Assembly: GCF_900446215.1 (NCBI RefSeq)
Contig: NZ_UAQZ01000016.1
Coordinates: 248,001-312,000, forward strand
DNA from: Burkholderia cenocepacia
GTDB taxonomy: Bacteria; Pseudomonadota; Gammaproteobacteria; Burkholderiales; Burkholderiaceae
Direction: 5' to 3'
Length of the DNA stretch: 64,000 nucleotides
In this document: in pieces, positions 1 through 8,620 of the stretch
How positions within the stretch are numbered: the first letter of the stretch is position 1
Layout: every line of letters starts with the position of its first letter
The notes under the pieces: model-generated
Databases searched by the model: none
The model's input: only the letters and a program-made list of their open reading frames with translations
Told to the model about the DNA's origin: nothing
Made by a program: the position numbers and the translations under genes

Positions 1-200
1 GCATCGATGGGGAGCGGAGGTCCGGCCTGATCTGCGGACGCGAACACGCCATCTTTGAGAGGTGAACATCATGAACAACCTGATTCGTGCAGTCCTGCTG
101 TCCTGCGCACTGAGCGCACCGATCGTCGCATTTGCGCAAACTACCGACCATGCGGTTACCCGCGCCGAGGTGCGTGCCGATCTCGTCCGCGTCGAAAAGG
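1..200 (+). repeat. Left copy of a duplicated DUF4148 promoter and signal-peptide segment
   Basis: The first ~200 bases closely match bases 5479-5678. In both copies the start codon lies exactly 70 bases after the shared GCATCGATG. The match covers the untranslated leader, the ribosome binding site and the signal-peptide codons, then fades. This is a gene-plus-promoter duplication; the left copy may begin before the window. Confidence 0.8.
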
Positions 201-376
201 CCGGTTATCGTCCCATCGGCACCGATCCGTACTATCCGGAGGACATCCAGGCCGCGGAGGCGAAGGTCGCCGCGCAGCAAGCGCAATCGGTTGCCGCACG
301 GCCGGCCGACGCGGCAAGGGCGGCGACGTCGTCGCTCGCGTCGCTCGACACGCAGCCGTTGTACGAGCATCACTGA
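71..376 (+). CDS. Small exported DUF4148-type protein, copy 1
   Basis: This encodes a 101-residue protein of the DUF4148 type, common in Burkholderia and of unknown function. A typical signal peptide ends about A22|Q23 (AFA-Q), so the protein is probably periplasmic. After it comes the family-like stretch VTRAEVRADLVRVEKAGY. ATG 71 was chosen over the in-frame GTG at 62 because GAGAGG lies 8 bases before it. A close paralogue with the same leader sits at 5549-5827. The C-terminal half is Ala/Gln rich and low in complexity. Confidence 0.8.
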   Translation: MNNLIRAVLLSCALSAPIVAFAQTTDHAVTRAEVRADLVRVEKAGYRPIGTDPYYPEDIQAAEAKVAAQQAQSVAARPADAARAATSSLASLDTQPLYEHH

Positions 377-447
377 ACGCGGTTGGCGACCGCCGTCGGC
401 AGCCCGGCGGCGGTTCCTTCAACGGACGGCGCGCATGCCGCCGCGAG

Positions 448-1938
448 TCAGCTCTCGCCCTTCTCGAGCACGTTCTGCGTGAGCGTGATCGATGGAATCG
501 TCGGCTTGAGCAACGCGCGGCGCGCGCGACGGCTCAGCCACTTCCAGCCGGCCACGAGCAGCAGCGCGACCAGCGGGATCAAGGCGATCGTCCACGTCCC
601 GTTCGGGTAGTCGAAGGCCATCAACACCAGCACGCCGAGCAGGAACAGCAACGTGAGCCAAGACGTCACGGGCGCGCCCGGCATCCTGAACGACACGTCT
701 TCCACGTCGCCGCGCCTGACCGCGGCGCGGAACTTCATCTGGCACACGACGATGAAGCCCCAGGTGCTGATGATGCCCAGCGACGCGATGTTCAGCACGA
801 TCTCGAACACGCTCGACGGCACGAGATAGTTGAGCAGCACGCCGACCACGTAGATCGCGACCGTCACCAGAATGCCCGCGTACGGGACGGATTGCCCGCT
901 CATTCGCGCGAGGAACGCGGGGGCGGAGCCGCCCATCGACAGCGAACGCAACACGCGCCCCGTCGAATACAGGCCGGAGTTGAGGCTCGACAGCGCGGCC
1001 GTGAGCACCACCAGGTTCATCACCGAGCCGATGCCCGGCACGCCGAGCGCGCCGAAGAACGTGACGAACGGGCTCTGGCCCGCCTTGTACGCGCTCCACG
1101 GCAGCAGGCAGACCAGCAGCACGACCGATGCGACGTAGAAGATCGCGATGCGCCAGATCACGTTGTTGATCGCGCGCGGCAGCACCTTGCGCGCATCCTT
1201 GCATTCGCCGGCGGCCGTACCGACCAGTTCGACGCCCGCGAACGCGAACACCACGCCCTGCACCAGCACCAGTGCCGGCATCAGCCCGTGCGGAAAGAAC
1301 CCGCCGTTGTCGGTGATCAGATGCATGCCGGTGCCATGACCGGCGACCGGCATGCCCGTGCCGAGGATCGCCGCGCCGATCACGAGAAACAGCACGATCG
1401 CAGCGACCTTGATCAGCGCGAACCAGAACTCCATTTCCGCGAACCACTTCACGCCGATCAGGTTCATCGTCGCGACGATGCACAGCGCGACGAGCGCGAA
1501 GATCCACTGCGGCACGGCCGCGAACGGCGCCCAGTAATGCATGTAGAGCGCGACGGCGGTGATGTCGACGATGCCGGTCATCGCCCAGTTCAGGAAGTAC
1601 ATCCAGCCGGCGACGAACGAGGCCTTTTCGCCGAGGAACTCGCGCGCGTACGACACGAAGCTGCCGCTGCTGGGGCGATGCATCACGAGTTCGCCGAGTG
1701 CGCGCAGGATCAGGAACGAAAACGCGCCGCACACCAGATAGACGATCGCGAGCGCCGGGCCGGCGGCCTGCAGCCGCGCGCCCGCGCCGAGAAACAGCCC
1801 GGTGCCGATGGCCCCGCCGATCGCGATCATCTGCACCTGTCGATTGCCGAGGGTCTGGTGATAGCCGGCTTCGTGCGATTCGAGCCAGCTGCGTTTGTCG
1901 GTTTCGCCGGTTGTCGACGGGTCGGGAATCGATGCCAT
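448..1938 (-). CDS. ansP: L-asparagine permease
   Basis: This is a 496-residue amino acid permease of the APC superfamily (amino acid transporter family) with about 12 hydrophobic segments. It would import L-asparagine by proton symport across the inner membrane. Residues 41-53 (GGAIGTGLFLGAG) form the substrate-binding unwound helix 1. The protein follows Escherichia coli AnsP closely from memory over its full length, for example in GEKASFVAGWMYFLNWAM and VGTAAGECKDARK. The start is ATG at 1938; upstream in-frame codons look non-coding. It is divergent from the amino acid ABC operon at 2410, so the two uptake systems may share a control region. Confidence 0.9.
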   Translation of the reverse strand: MASIPDPSTTGETDKRSWLESHEAGYHQTLGNRQVQMIAIGGAIGTGLFLGAGARLQAAGPALAIVYLVCGAFSFLILRALGELVMHRPSSGSFVSYAREFLGEKASFVAGWMYFLNWAMTGIVDITAVALYMHYWAPFAAVPQWIFALVALCIVATMNLIGVKWFAEMEFWFALIKVAAIVLFLVIGAAILGTGMPVAGHGTGMHLITDNGGFFPHGLMPALVLVQGVVFAFAGVELVGTAAGECKDARKVLPRAINNVIWRIAIFYVASVVLLVCLLPWSAYKAGQSPFVTFFGALGVPGIGSVMNLVVLTAALSSLNSGLYSTGRVLRSLSMGGSAPAFLARMSGQSVPYAGILVTVAIYVVGVLLNYLVPSSVFEIVLNIASLGIISTWGFIVVCQMKFRAAVRRGDVEDVSFRMPGAPVTSWLTLLFLLGVLVLMAFDYPNGTWTIALIPLVALLLVAGWKWLSRRARRALLKPTIPSITLTQNVLEKGES

Positions 1939-2409
1939 GACGGTATCCTTGCGCGCGGATGGGATTGGATTCGCCCCGATCGCGGGACGATCGGGACCAC
2001 CGGTACCGGAGGAGCAGCGCACCGAATCGAGCACGCCCGTCCTGATCGCGATTCGTCGGACGTGACGAAAGGCACGGTACGTCGCGAACGTATTCAGCCG
2101 TAATTTCCGTCACAAACGGAATGCAAATTTGAACTGGGCCTGTTCGAATCCGTGCATAGGGCCGCGGCGACGGGTGAACCAGATAGGTAATTTGGTGCGC
2201 CGGCGCGCGCTGCGAGGGCAACCGTTACCGATGGCGCCGGTTCGTGCACCGAAATGAGGAATTCGGCACGCCGAGCGGTTCGCTGAAATTTCCGTCTCGT
2301 GCCGGCGTGGCAAGCGTTTGACGGCAATGGCCCGGTTTTTGCTGGAGTGGTGTGGACCGCGCAATCGTTGCGCGCTGCCCGACGACATACCAGACAAGGA
2401 AGATTCACC
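1939..2409. promoter_or_regulatory. Divergent control region between ansP and the ABC operon
   Basis: This 471-base gap holds no convincing gene. It must contain the promoters of both divergent operons. One visible element is a 6-bp inverted repeat, TTCCGT-CACAA-ACGGAA, at 2105-2121; a further TTTCCGTC half-like site lies near 2288. These could be operator sites for an amino-acid-responsive regulator, but the regulator is not identifiable here. Confidence 0.4.
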
Positions 2410-3216
2410 GTGAGCCCGACGACCCGACCGTTCCCCCGACGCACCTGGCTGGCTGCGCTGCTCGCCGCCCCCGTGATCGCGCTGTTCGCCGCCGCGCCGG
2501 CCCATGCCGATGCGCTCGACACCATCGCGAAAAACGGCACGCTGCGCGTCGCGGTGCCCGAGGACTATCCGCCCTTCGGTTCGGTCGGCACGGACATGCA
2601 GCCGCAGGGCTACGACATCGACATGGCAGGACTCCTCGCCAAGGCGCTCGGCGTCAAGCTGAAACTGGTGCCCGTAAACAGCGCGAACCGGATTCCGTAC
2701 CTGACGACCAACAAGGTCGACATGGTGATCTCGTCGCTCGGCAAGACCCCGGAGCGCGAGAAGGTCATCGACTTCTCGAGCGCGTACGCACCGTATTTCC
2801 AGGGCGTGTTCGGGCCGTCCGACGTGAAGGTGAGCGCGCCGGCCGACCTCACCGGCAAGACGGTCGGCGCCACGCGCGGCGCGCTCGAGGAGATCGCGCT
2901 GTCGCAGCTCGCGCCGAACGCGACGATCAAGCGCTTCGAGGACAACAACGCGACGATCCAGGCGTTCCTGTCGGGGCAGGTCCAGTTGATCGCGGCCGGC
3001 AACATCGTCGCGGCGGCGATTCTCGCGAAGAATCCGCCGCGCCGCCCCGAGGTCAAGTTCGTGATCAAGAATTCGCCGTGCTTCGTCGGCGTCAACAAGA
3101 ACGAACCACGCCTGCTCGCGAAGATCGACGATGCGATCGCGCATGCGAAGCAGGACGGCTCGCTGGGCGAGATGTCGCGCAAGTGGCTCGGCCAGCCGTT
3201 GCCGGCCGGACTGTGA
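2410..3216 (+). CDS. Polar amino acid ABC transporter, periplasmic binding protein
   Basis: This is a 268-residue family 3 solute-binding protein. It captures an amino acid in the periplasm and delivers it to the permeases encoded downstream. A signal peptide with RR at residues 10-11 ends about AHA33|D34. The mature part has the family start LRVAVPEDYPPFG and the motif GYDIDMAG. The start is GTG 2410, preceded by AAGGAAG at 2396-2402; an in-frame extension back to 2299 has no ribosome binding site and would bury the signal peptide. It is the first gene of a four-gene transport operon. The substrate cannot be fixed from sequence alone. Confidence 0.88.
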   Translation: MSPTTRPFPRRTWLAALLAAPVIALFAAAPAHADALDTIAKNGTLRVAVPEDYPPFGSVGTDMQPQGYDIDMAGLLAKALGVKLKLVPVNSANRIPYLTTNKVDMVISSLGKTPEREKVIDFSSAYAPYFQGVFGPSDVKVSAPADLTGKTVGATRGALEEIALSQLAPNATIKRFEDNNATIQAFLSGQVQLIAAGNIVAAAILAKNPPRRPEVKFVIKNSPCFVGVNKNEPRLLAKIDDAIAHAKQDGSLGEMSRKWLGQPLPAGL

Positions 3217-3305
3217 CGCATCGCCGTGTCGCCTGATACGTCGCCGCGGCCGGGGTGCCCGGCGTGGTGCGTGTCGTTGTCCGAACCTGAATTTATCCCC
3301 TTCCC

Positions 3306-3992
3306 ATGAGCTACCAGCTTCAATTCGGCGAACTCGCCGAGTACGTCGGCGTGTTCGCGAGCGGCGCGGCGATCACGCTCGCGCTGACCGCGGTCGCGAC
3401 CGTGCTGGGTGTCGCCGTCGGCGTGCTCGGCGCGGCCGCGTACAGTGCCGACGCGCGCGCGGCCGTGCGGCTGCGCCCGCTGATCGGCGCGTACGTCGAG
3501 GCGATTCGCAATACGCCGTTCGTCGTCCAGCTGTTCTTCATCTTCTTCGGCTTGCCGGCGCTCGGCGTGCACATCGACGAGTACACGGCCGCGATCCTCG
3601 CGATGACGCTCAATCTCGGCGCGTACTCGGTCGAGATCGTGCGCGCCGGCGTGGCCGCCGTGCCGAAAGGGCACCTGGAGGCCGCGTCCGCGCTGGCGAT
3701 GTCGCGCGCGCAGATGCTGCGTCATGTCGTGTTGCCGCAGGCGCTCGCCAAGGTGTTTCCCGCGCTGTCGAGCCAGATCGTGATCACGATGCTCGGCTCG
3801 GCCGTCGTGTCGCAGATCTCGGTGGCCGATCTGACCTATGCGGCCAGCTACATCCAGTCGCGCAACTTCCGCGCCTTCGAGACGTACTTCGTGATCACGC
3901 TCGCGTATCTGGCGATGGCGCTGCTGCTGCGCGCCACGCTCGGCGCGATGGGCCGCCGCCTGTTCACCCGTCGCGTGCGAGGTGCGCGATGA
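3306..3992 (+). CDS. Amino acid ABC transporter permease 1
   Basis: This 228-residue inner-membrane permease of the HisM/HisQ (GlnP) family forms half of the translocation channel. The EAA loop that docks on the ATPase is at about residues 115-145, within VPKGHLEAASALAMS and LRHVVLPQA. It has about five hydrophobic segments. No strong ribosome binding site precedes ATG 3306. The stop overlaps the next permease start in an ATGA arrangement, which suggests coupled translation. It pairs with the gene at 3989 to form a heterodimer. Confidence 0.88.
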   Translation: MSYQLQFGELAEYVGVFASGAAITLALTAVATVLGVAVGVLGAAAYSADARAAVRLRPLIGAYVEAIRNTPFVVQLFFIFFGLPALGVHIDEYTAAILAMTLNLGAYSVEIVRAGVAAVPKGHLEAASALAMSRAQMLRHVVLPQALAKVFPALSSQIVITMLGSAVVSQISVADLTYAASYIQSRNFRAFETYFVITLAYLAMALLLRATLGAMGRRLFTRRVRGAR

Positions 3993-4639
3993 CCGATTTC
4001 ACGTTGGGCCAGATTCTCGCGAACCTGCTGCTGGCCGCGCGCTGGACGATCGTGCTGTCGATCGTGTCGTTCGTGACGGGCGGCCTGGTCGGCCTCGGCT
4101 TGCTCGTGATGCGCGTATCGGGCTCGACGGTGCTGCGCGGCGTCGCGAAGCTCTATATCGAGGTGTTCCAGGGCACCCCGTTGCTGATGCAGCTGTTCAT
4201 CGTGTTCTTCGGCCTGCCGCTCGTCGGGCTCGACGTGCCGCCGTGGGTCGCGGCCACGGCCGGGCTCACGTTCTTCACCAGCGCGTATCTGGCCGAGATC
4301 TGGCGCGGCTGTGTCGAGGCCGTGCCGAAAGGGCAGTGGGAGGCGTCGGCCAGCCTGGCGATGAGCTACGTCGAGCAATTGCGTCACGTGATCCTGCCGC
4401 AGGCCGCGCGCATCGCGATCGCGCCGACGGTCGGTTTCGGCGTGCAGGCCGTGAAGGACACGGCGCTGGTGTCGATCATCGGCTTCACCGAGTTGACGAA
4501 GGTCGGCATCGCGATCTCGAACGCGACGTTCCGGCCGTTCGTCGTGTATGGCCTCGTCGCGCTGATCTATTTCGCGCTCTGTTATCCGCTTACCCGTTAT
4601 GCGCGCACGTTGCAAAGGAGATGGCATGCCGCTCGTTGA
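3989..4639 (+). CDS. Amino acid ABC transporter permease 2
   Basis: This 216-residue HisM/HisQ-type inner-membrane permease is the partner of the preceding gene. The EAA loop lies at about residues 108-138 (AVPKGQWEASASLAMS, LRHVILPQA). The start is the ATG in the ATGA overlap with the previous stop. The reading frame is open far upstream but only as a shadow of the preceding gene. Its last codons overlap the start of the ATPase gene, and the AAAGGAG ribosome binding site for that gene lies inside this coding sequence. Confidence 0.88.
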   Translation: MTDFTLGQILANLLLAARWTIVLSIVSFVTGGLVGLGLLVMRVSGSTVLRGVAKLYIEVFQGTPLLMQLFIVFFGLPLVGLDVPPWVAATAGLTFFTSAYLAEIWRGCVEAVPKGQWEASASLAMSYVEQLRHVILPQAARIAIAPTVGFGVQAVKDTALVSIIGFTELTKVGIAISNATFRPFVVYGLVALIYFALCYPLTRYARTLQRRWHAAR

Positions 4640-5375
4640 AACCCGGGGTCTCGAAAAGAATTTCGGCACCCATCATGTGCTCAAGGGCATCGATTTCTCC
4701 GTCGAGCGCGGGCAGGTCGTCTCGATCATCGGGCGCAGCGGCTCGGGCAAGAGCACGCTGCTGCGCACGCTCAACGGGCTCGAGAGCATCGACGCGGGCA
4801 CGATCTCGGTCGACGGCGAACGCGTCGATGCACGGCACGCGGACCTGCGTGCGCTGCGGCTGAAGGTCGGCATGGTGTTCCAGCAGTACAACCTGTTTCC
4901 GCACCTGAGCGCGGGGCAGAACGTGATGCTCGCGCAGTCGGTGGTGAAGAAGGCGCACCGCCAGCAGGCACGCGCGATCGCGGAACTGATGCTCGAGCGC
5001 GTCGGCCTCGGCGACAAGTTCGACGCGTTTCCGGAACAGCTGTCGGGCGGCCAGCAGCAGCGCGTCGCGATCGCGCGGGCGCTCGCGATGAAGCCGAGCG
5101 TGCTGCTGTGCGACGAAATCACGTCCGCGCTCGATCCGGAGCTCGTCGGCGAGGTGCTGGGCGTGGTCGAGCAACTCGCGCGCGAGGACATGACGCTGAT
5201 CATGGTGACGCACGAGATGAACTTCGCGCGTGCGGTGAGCGACCGGATCGTGTTCATGCATCAGGGGCGCGTGTGGGAGAGCGGGACGGCCGACGAGATC
5301 TTCGAGCGGCCGCAGACGGTGGAGTTGACGCGGTTTCTGGGCAGCGTGCGAAACACGGAAACCGTGACGCGCTGA
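4626..5375 (+). CDS. Amino acid ABC transporter ATPase
   Basis: This 249-residue ABC ATPase of the GlnQ/HisP type powers import through the two preceding permeases. Walker A is GRSGSGKST (residues 36-44), the Q-loop is in MVFQQYNLFPH, the signature is LSGGQQQR (about 139-146), Walker B is VLLCDEITSALD (about 159-170), and the H-loop is in MVTHEMNFA. ATG 4626 was chosen because AAAGGAG lies just upstream. It overlaps the previous gene by 14 bases. It is the last gene of the operon; no clear terminator follows. Confidence 0.92.
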   Translation: MPLVETRGLEKNFGTHHVLKGIDFSVERGQVVSIIGRSGSGKSTLLRTLNGLESIDAGTISVDGERVDARHADLRALRLKVGMVFQQYNLFPHLSAGQNVMLAQSVVKKAHRQQARAIAELMLERVGLGDKFDAFPEQLSGGQQQRVAIARALAMKPSVLLCDEITSALDPELVGEVLGVVEQLAREDMTLIMVTHEMNFARAVSDRIVFMHQGRVWESGTADEIFERPQTVELTRFLGSVRNTETVTR

Positions 5376-5478
5376 CCGACGCCGCCGTGTGGCCCGGCCG
5401 CGATAGATGACAGGACCGTAATCGAAGCCTCACCTTCCGGACAGCGCGCGAATCGCAGAATGGACACCACTCCTCATC

Positions 5479-5678
5479 GCATCGATGCGGAGCGGATGTC
5501 CGGCCTGATCTGCGGACGCTAACACGCTATCTTCGAGAGGTGAACATCATGAACCACCTGATTCGTGCAGCATTGCTTTCCTGTGCGCTGAGCGCACCGA
5601 TCGTCGCATTTGCGCAGACCACCGGCCATCCGGTCACGCGGGCCGACGTGTGCGCCGACCTGATTCGGGCGGAGCGCG
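5479..5678 (+). repeat. Right copy of the duplicated DUF4148 leader and signal-peptide segment
   Basis: This is the partner of bases 1-200. The shared sequence runs from GCATCGATG through the ribosome binding site and signal-peptide codons, with the same 70-base distance to the start codon. The copies are in direct orientation and bracket ansP and the ABC operon, so recombination between them could delete or amplify that block. Confidence 0.8.
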
Positions 5679-5827
5679 ACGGGTCGCTGCCGACGTTGAA
5701 CACGGACTATCCGCCGAGCGCGCAGACGATCGCGCGCAATCGCGAGCTGTATGCGATCGCGCATGGCGGCCGGTACTCGGCAATGACCGCGACGTCGGCC
5801 ACCGTATCGACCGCGAGCGCGCAATGA
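5549..5827 (+). CDS. Small exported DUF4148-type protein, copy 2
   Basis: This 92-residue protein is a paralogue of the one at 71-376. The signal peptide (LSCALSAPIVAFAQ) is nearly identical and cleavage is expected at about residue 22. The mature parts keep a VTRADV-type motif and then diverge. ATG 5549 has GAGAGG upstream with the same spacing as copy 1. The stop codon overlaps the next start (ATGA at 5824), so this copy is translationally coupled to a second exported protein that copy 1 lacks within the window. Function is unknown. Confidence 0.8.
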   Translation: MNHLIRAALLSCALSAPIVAFAQTTGHPVTRADVCADLIRAERDGSLPTLNTDYPPSAQTIARNRELYAIAHGGRYSAMTATSATVSTASAQ

Positions 5828-6093
5828 AGCGGGGCGCCGTATCGAGACGCGTGACGGGGCTGGCGATCGCCGCGTGGCTCGCGGCGGTCGCGACCCCGGT
5901 TTTCGCGCGCGGGCAGCCGCAGCTGCCCGATGACGACGGCGGGCGCGCCAGCGTGCTGCGCGCACTGAATCCCGGATTCGATCCGCAGCGCCATGCAGTC
6001 GACCCCCGGCCGGCGCATGTTCACGCCGCGCCCATCAGCCGCGCGCCGAGTGCGATCCCGCGCGCGGCGATCGATGCGCTGGCGGCGCGCTGA
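5824..6093 (+). CDS. Hypothetical small exported protein
   Basis: This is an 89-residue protein that I do not recognise. It has a basic N-terminus and a hydrophobic stretch ending PVFARG, a likely signal peptide of about 27 residues. The rest is Pro/Ala/His rich. Its start overlaps the stop of the DUF4148 gene. Its 3' end overlaps the 3' end of the convergent monooxygenase gene by 73 bases, so the last part of the coding sequence should be treated with caution. Confidence 0.5.
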   Translation: MKRGAVSRRVTGLAIAAWLAAVATPVFARGQPQLPDDDGGRASVLRALNPGFDPQRHAVDPRPAHVHAAPISRAPSAIPRAAIDALAAR

Positions 6094-7163
6094 CGGGCGT
6101 CCCAGCCCGCCAGCGCGGCATCGAACGCGGCGCCGCGTGTGACTTTGCGCACTGCTTCGGCGAGGCCGACCGCGTCCTCCGCCGCTTTCGCGGCGCCCGC
6201 CGCCGTGTGCGGGCGCACGATGCAGGCGGCATCGCCGAGCAGCACCGCGCGCCCGAAAGCCATCCGCTCGACCGCGAGATCGAGGATCGCCTGCGCGAAC
6301 GGCGCGGTGGTTGCATCGACGAGCGCGGCGAGCGTCGGCGCGAGCATCCGGTCGGCGGCGTCGACGAGTTCCGCGCGGTGGTCGTCGCGCATCGCGCCGG
6401 GTGGCAGCGACCCGTCGCGTTGCGTGCCGTCGCGCGCAACGAACAGCGACGGCATCCGGTCGGATGCGAGACGCCGGTACCACACCCAGTTCACGCGCCG
6501 TTTGCCCGGTTCGATCGTGCCGTCGGCGCCGGGCACCAGATAGGTCAGGAACAGGTGCCGGTCGCCTTGCTGGAACGTGAAGCGTTCGCGCAGCAGAACC
6601 AGCACCTGCTCAGGCAGCGTGCGTTCGTCGACGAGCCCGCGCCACGCGACATAGCCCGCATACGTCGGCCGCACGTCCGGCAGCAATTGCGCGCGTACGG
6701 TCGAGCGGCCGCCGTCCGCGCCGATCAGCAGGTCGGCGATCTCGGCGCGGCCGCTCGCGAAATGCGCGACGATCCGCTCGCCGTCCGGTTCGAACCGCTC
6801 GAACGCGTCGCCCGCGTGGATGACGCCGGCGGGCAGTGCACGCTTGAGCGCCGTGTAGATCACGTTCCAGCCCGTCTGCGTCTGCGGCATCGCGAAGCGC
6901 TGCACGATCCGGTCGTGCGCATCGACGTAGATCCGGTCGATCGAATCGACGCTTGCCTCGCGCGGCAGCGGCACACCGCCGAACGCGAACGCGCGCTCGA
7001 TCGGCGGTTGCAGCACGATGCCGCCGCCGCGGCTGTCGAGTGCGTGCGGCGATTGCTCGAAGACGCGGACGTCCCAGCCGGCCGCGCGCAGCGCGGTCGC
7101 CGCGAACAGCCCGCCGACCGATCCGCCGGCGATGACGGCCTTGCGGCCCGCTCCGTGTTCCAT
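6021..7163 (-). CDS. FAD-dependent monooxygenase (PHBH-like)
   Basis: This 380-residue flavoprotein belongs to the p-hydroxybenzoate hydroxylase class of aromatic ring hydroxylases. The N-terminal FAD site has GGSVGGL (about residues 13-19) with the acidic strand end at VFEQSP. A middle DG motif is LLIGADGGRST and the C-terminal GD motif is VLLGDAAC. The first GD-type glycine pattern is GGSVGG rather than the canonical GAGIGG. ATG 7163 begins the recognisable fold; the frame is open further upstream only by chance. The gene follows the alpha/beta hydrolase with a 41-base gap on the same strand, so the two probably act in one pathway. The substrate is unknown. Confidence 0.85.
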   Translation of the reverse strand: MEHGAGRKAVIAGGSVGGLFAATALRAAGWDVRVFEQSPHALDSRGGGIVLQPPIERAFAFGGVPLPREASVDSIDRIYVDAHDRIVQRFAMPQTQTGWNVIYTALKRALPAGVIHAGDAFERFEPDGERIVAHFASGRAEIADLLIGADGGRSTVRAQLLPDVRPTYAGYVAWRGLVDERTLPEQVLVLLRERFTFQQGDRHLFLTYLVPGADGTIEPGKRRVNWVWYRRLASDRMPSLFVARDGTQRDGSLPPGAMRDDHRAELVDAADRMLAPTLAALVDATTAPFAQAILDLAVERMAFGRAVLLGDAACIVRPHTAAGAAKAAEDAVGLAEAVRKVTRGAAFDAALAGWDARQRAASASIAARGIALGARLMGAA

Positions 7164-7204
7164 CCGATGTTCCCCCGATGATGCCGTGTGCGGCGCGCGT
7201 GGCG

Positions 7205-8080
7205 TCAGCCGGCCCAGCCGCGCAGGAAATCGAGCAGCAGCGCGTTCACGCGCTCGGGCTGCTCCTCGTGCGGCAGATGCCCACACTGCGCGATCGGCTC
7301 GGCACGCAGGTGGGTCGCCATGCCTTCCCATACGGCCTTCATGTCGAACATCTTGCCGACCGCGTAGAAATCCTCGCCCCAGATCGCCATGGTCGGGCAC
7401 GCGATCCTGACGTCCGCATCGACGAGGTCCTGCTGCACGTCTTCCGCGTTCGCACGATAGTCGGCCAGCGCGCCGCGCACGGCCCCCGGGCGCCGATACG
7501 CACGCACGTACGTGTCGAACGCATCGCCCGAGATCGCGTGCGGGTTGTAGCACCAGTCGGCGAAAAAGTAGCTGAGCCATTCGGCTTCCTTGCCGGCGAT
7601 CAGCGCCTCCGGCAGGTCGGGCACCTGGTGGAACAGGAAGAACCAGTACGCGCGCGCCGTTTGCGCGGTCATGTTCTGCGCGACGATGCGCGTCGGCACG
7701 TTGTCCATCACGACGAGCCGCTCGACGCGTTCGGGGAAGTCCTTCGCGAAACGCGTCGCGACGCGTGCGCCGCGATCGTGCCCGACGAGCGCGATGCGCT
7801 CGATGCCGAGCGCATCGAGCAGCGCGGCGAGATCGCGCGCCATGTTGCGCTTGTCGTAGCCGGCCGCGGGTTTGTCGGTTTCGCCGTAGCCGCGCAGGTC
7901 GGGCACGATCACGCGATAGTGCCGCGCGAGCACCGGAATCTGGAAACGCCATGCAAAACTGGTTTCGGGGAAGCCGTGCAGCAGCACGACGACGGGCCCC
8001 GCGCCGGCATCGATGACGTGCTGGCGGATGCCGTTCGCCGTAACGGTGTGATGGGTGAGTGCGAGCGTGTCGGTCGTCAT
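7205..8080 (-). CDS. Alpha/beta hydrolase, haloacetate dehalogenase or epoxide hydrolase type
   Basis: This 291-residue alpha/beta hydrolase has the oxyanion motif HGFPETS at residues 35-41. The nucleophile elbow is GHDRGAR with Asp102, so the nucleophile is Asp rather than Ser. The likely catalytic His is H268 (CGHLPHEEQPERV). An Asp nucleophile with the GHDRGAR context is typical of fluoroacetate or haloacetate dehalogenases and soluble epoxide hydrolases. The enzyme is cytosolic, with no signal peptide. It is first in a two-gene operon with the monooxygenase. Its promoter carries a TTCAG tandem repeat at 8168-8182. The exact substrate is not decidable from sequence. Confidence 0.85.
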   Translation of the reverse strand: MTTDTLALTHHTVTANGIRQHVIDAGAGPVVVLLHGFPETSFAWRFQIPVLARHYRVIVPDLRGYGETDKPAAGYDKRNMARDLAALLDALGIERIALVGHDRGARVATRFAKDFPERVERLVVMDNVPTRIVAQNMTAQTARAYWFFLFHQVPDLPEALIAGKEAEWLSYFFADWCYNPHAISGDAFDTYVRAYRRPGAVRGALADYRANAEDVQQDLVDADVRIACPTMAIWGEDFYAVGKMFDMKAVWEGMATHLRAEPIAQCGHLPHEEQPERVNALLLDFLRGWAG

Positions 8081-8383
8081 GGTGAGAATCCCGGTTCGAT
8101 GCGGACGGTGCGCGATACGGTCGCGTCCGATGCTGTCCGAGCATAGGCCACGCGACGAACGTCGTGGCTGAATCGTTCTGAATCCCGGTGTGAGGCGGTG
8201 GCGTGGCGGCTGGCTCGTCTGCGGTCGTCGCGCGCATGCGTCACCGCGCCGCACCGCGCGTTCAGAACGATTCAGTTCGCCGCCGTGACTTTCAGGGCCG
8301 CCTTCCGTAGTCTTGTTCTAGAGCCGCCGCACGAGGCCGAAGCCCTTCGGCCGGCCCGGCCGGCGGCACAACCGGAACGGACC
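8081..8383. promoter_or_regulatory. Divergent promoter region with two identical TTCAG tandem-repeat boxes
   Basis: This 303-base gap between divergent operons holds no gene. TTCAGAACGATTCAG occurs on the plus strand at 8261-8275, and its exact reverse complement at 8168-8182, one for each transcription direction. A further TTCAG at 8291-8295 keeps the 10-base period. Possible -10 hexamers are TATGCT on the minus strand (8145-8140) and TAGTCT on the plus strand (about 8308). Confidence 0.6.
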
Positions 8384-8620
8384 ATGCCTTACCTGATCTC
8401 ACCGGGAGCCGGCGTCGCAATCGGCCTCCTGCACCCCCTCGTGCGCGTGCAGTCGCCCGCGCCGCCGCTGATCGCGCTGGCGCGCCTGTTCGGCATCGTC
8501 GTCCGCGAGCATGCGATCCCGCTCGTGCCGGCGCCGTTGCGTGCGCTCGCCGCGCAGGCTCGCGATGCGGACCCCATCGACAAAACCGCGGAAGCCACGA
8601 CATGCAGCCCGCGCAAGTAA
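8384..8620 (+). CDS. XapX-domain small membrane protein, copy 1
   Basis: This 78-residue protein has the XapX-domain (DUF1427-like) core: an N-terminal hydrophobic segment with GAGVAIGLLHPLVRVQSPAPPLIALARLFGIVV. It probably has two membrane segments; its function is unknown. The core motif VQSPAPP also occurs in the two other copies at 10107-10385 and 11547-11714. Here a longer C-terminal tail overlaps the start of the DUF1275 gene by 19 bases, so the two are translationally linked. The second helix has RLFGIVVREH where the other copies have GLLGILVG or GLLGMLIG, a divergent feature. Confidence 0.75.
   Translation: MPYLISPGAGVAIGLLHPLVRVQSPAPPLIALARLFGIVVREHAIPLVPAPLRALAAQARDADPIDKTAEATTCSPRK

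Noticed and set aside
55..2103. A 682-codon plus-strand frame opposite the asparagine permease
   Set aside because: It is antisense to a clear permease and has a low-complexity His/Arg/Asp composition.
5824..6093. Treating the exported protein after the DUF4148 gene as a shadow
   Set aside because: It was kept with lower confidence because it has a signal peptide and a coupled ATGA start, despite overlapping the convergent gene.
6021..8237. A single 738-residue hydrolase-monooxygenase fusion
   Set aside because: The long frame overlaps the hydrolase in the wrong frame. The hydrolase and the monooxygenase each have their own start and stop.
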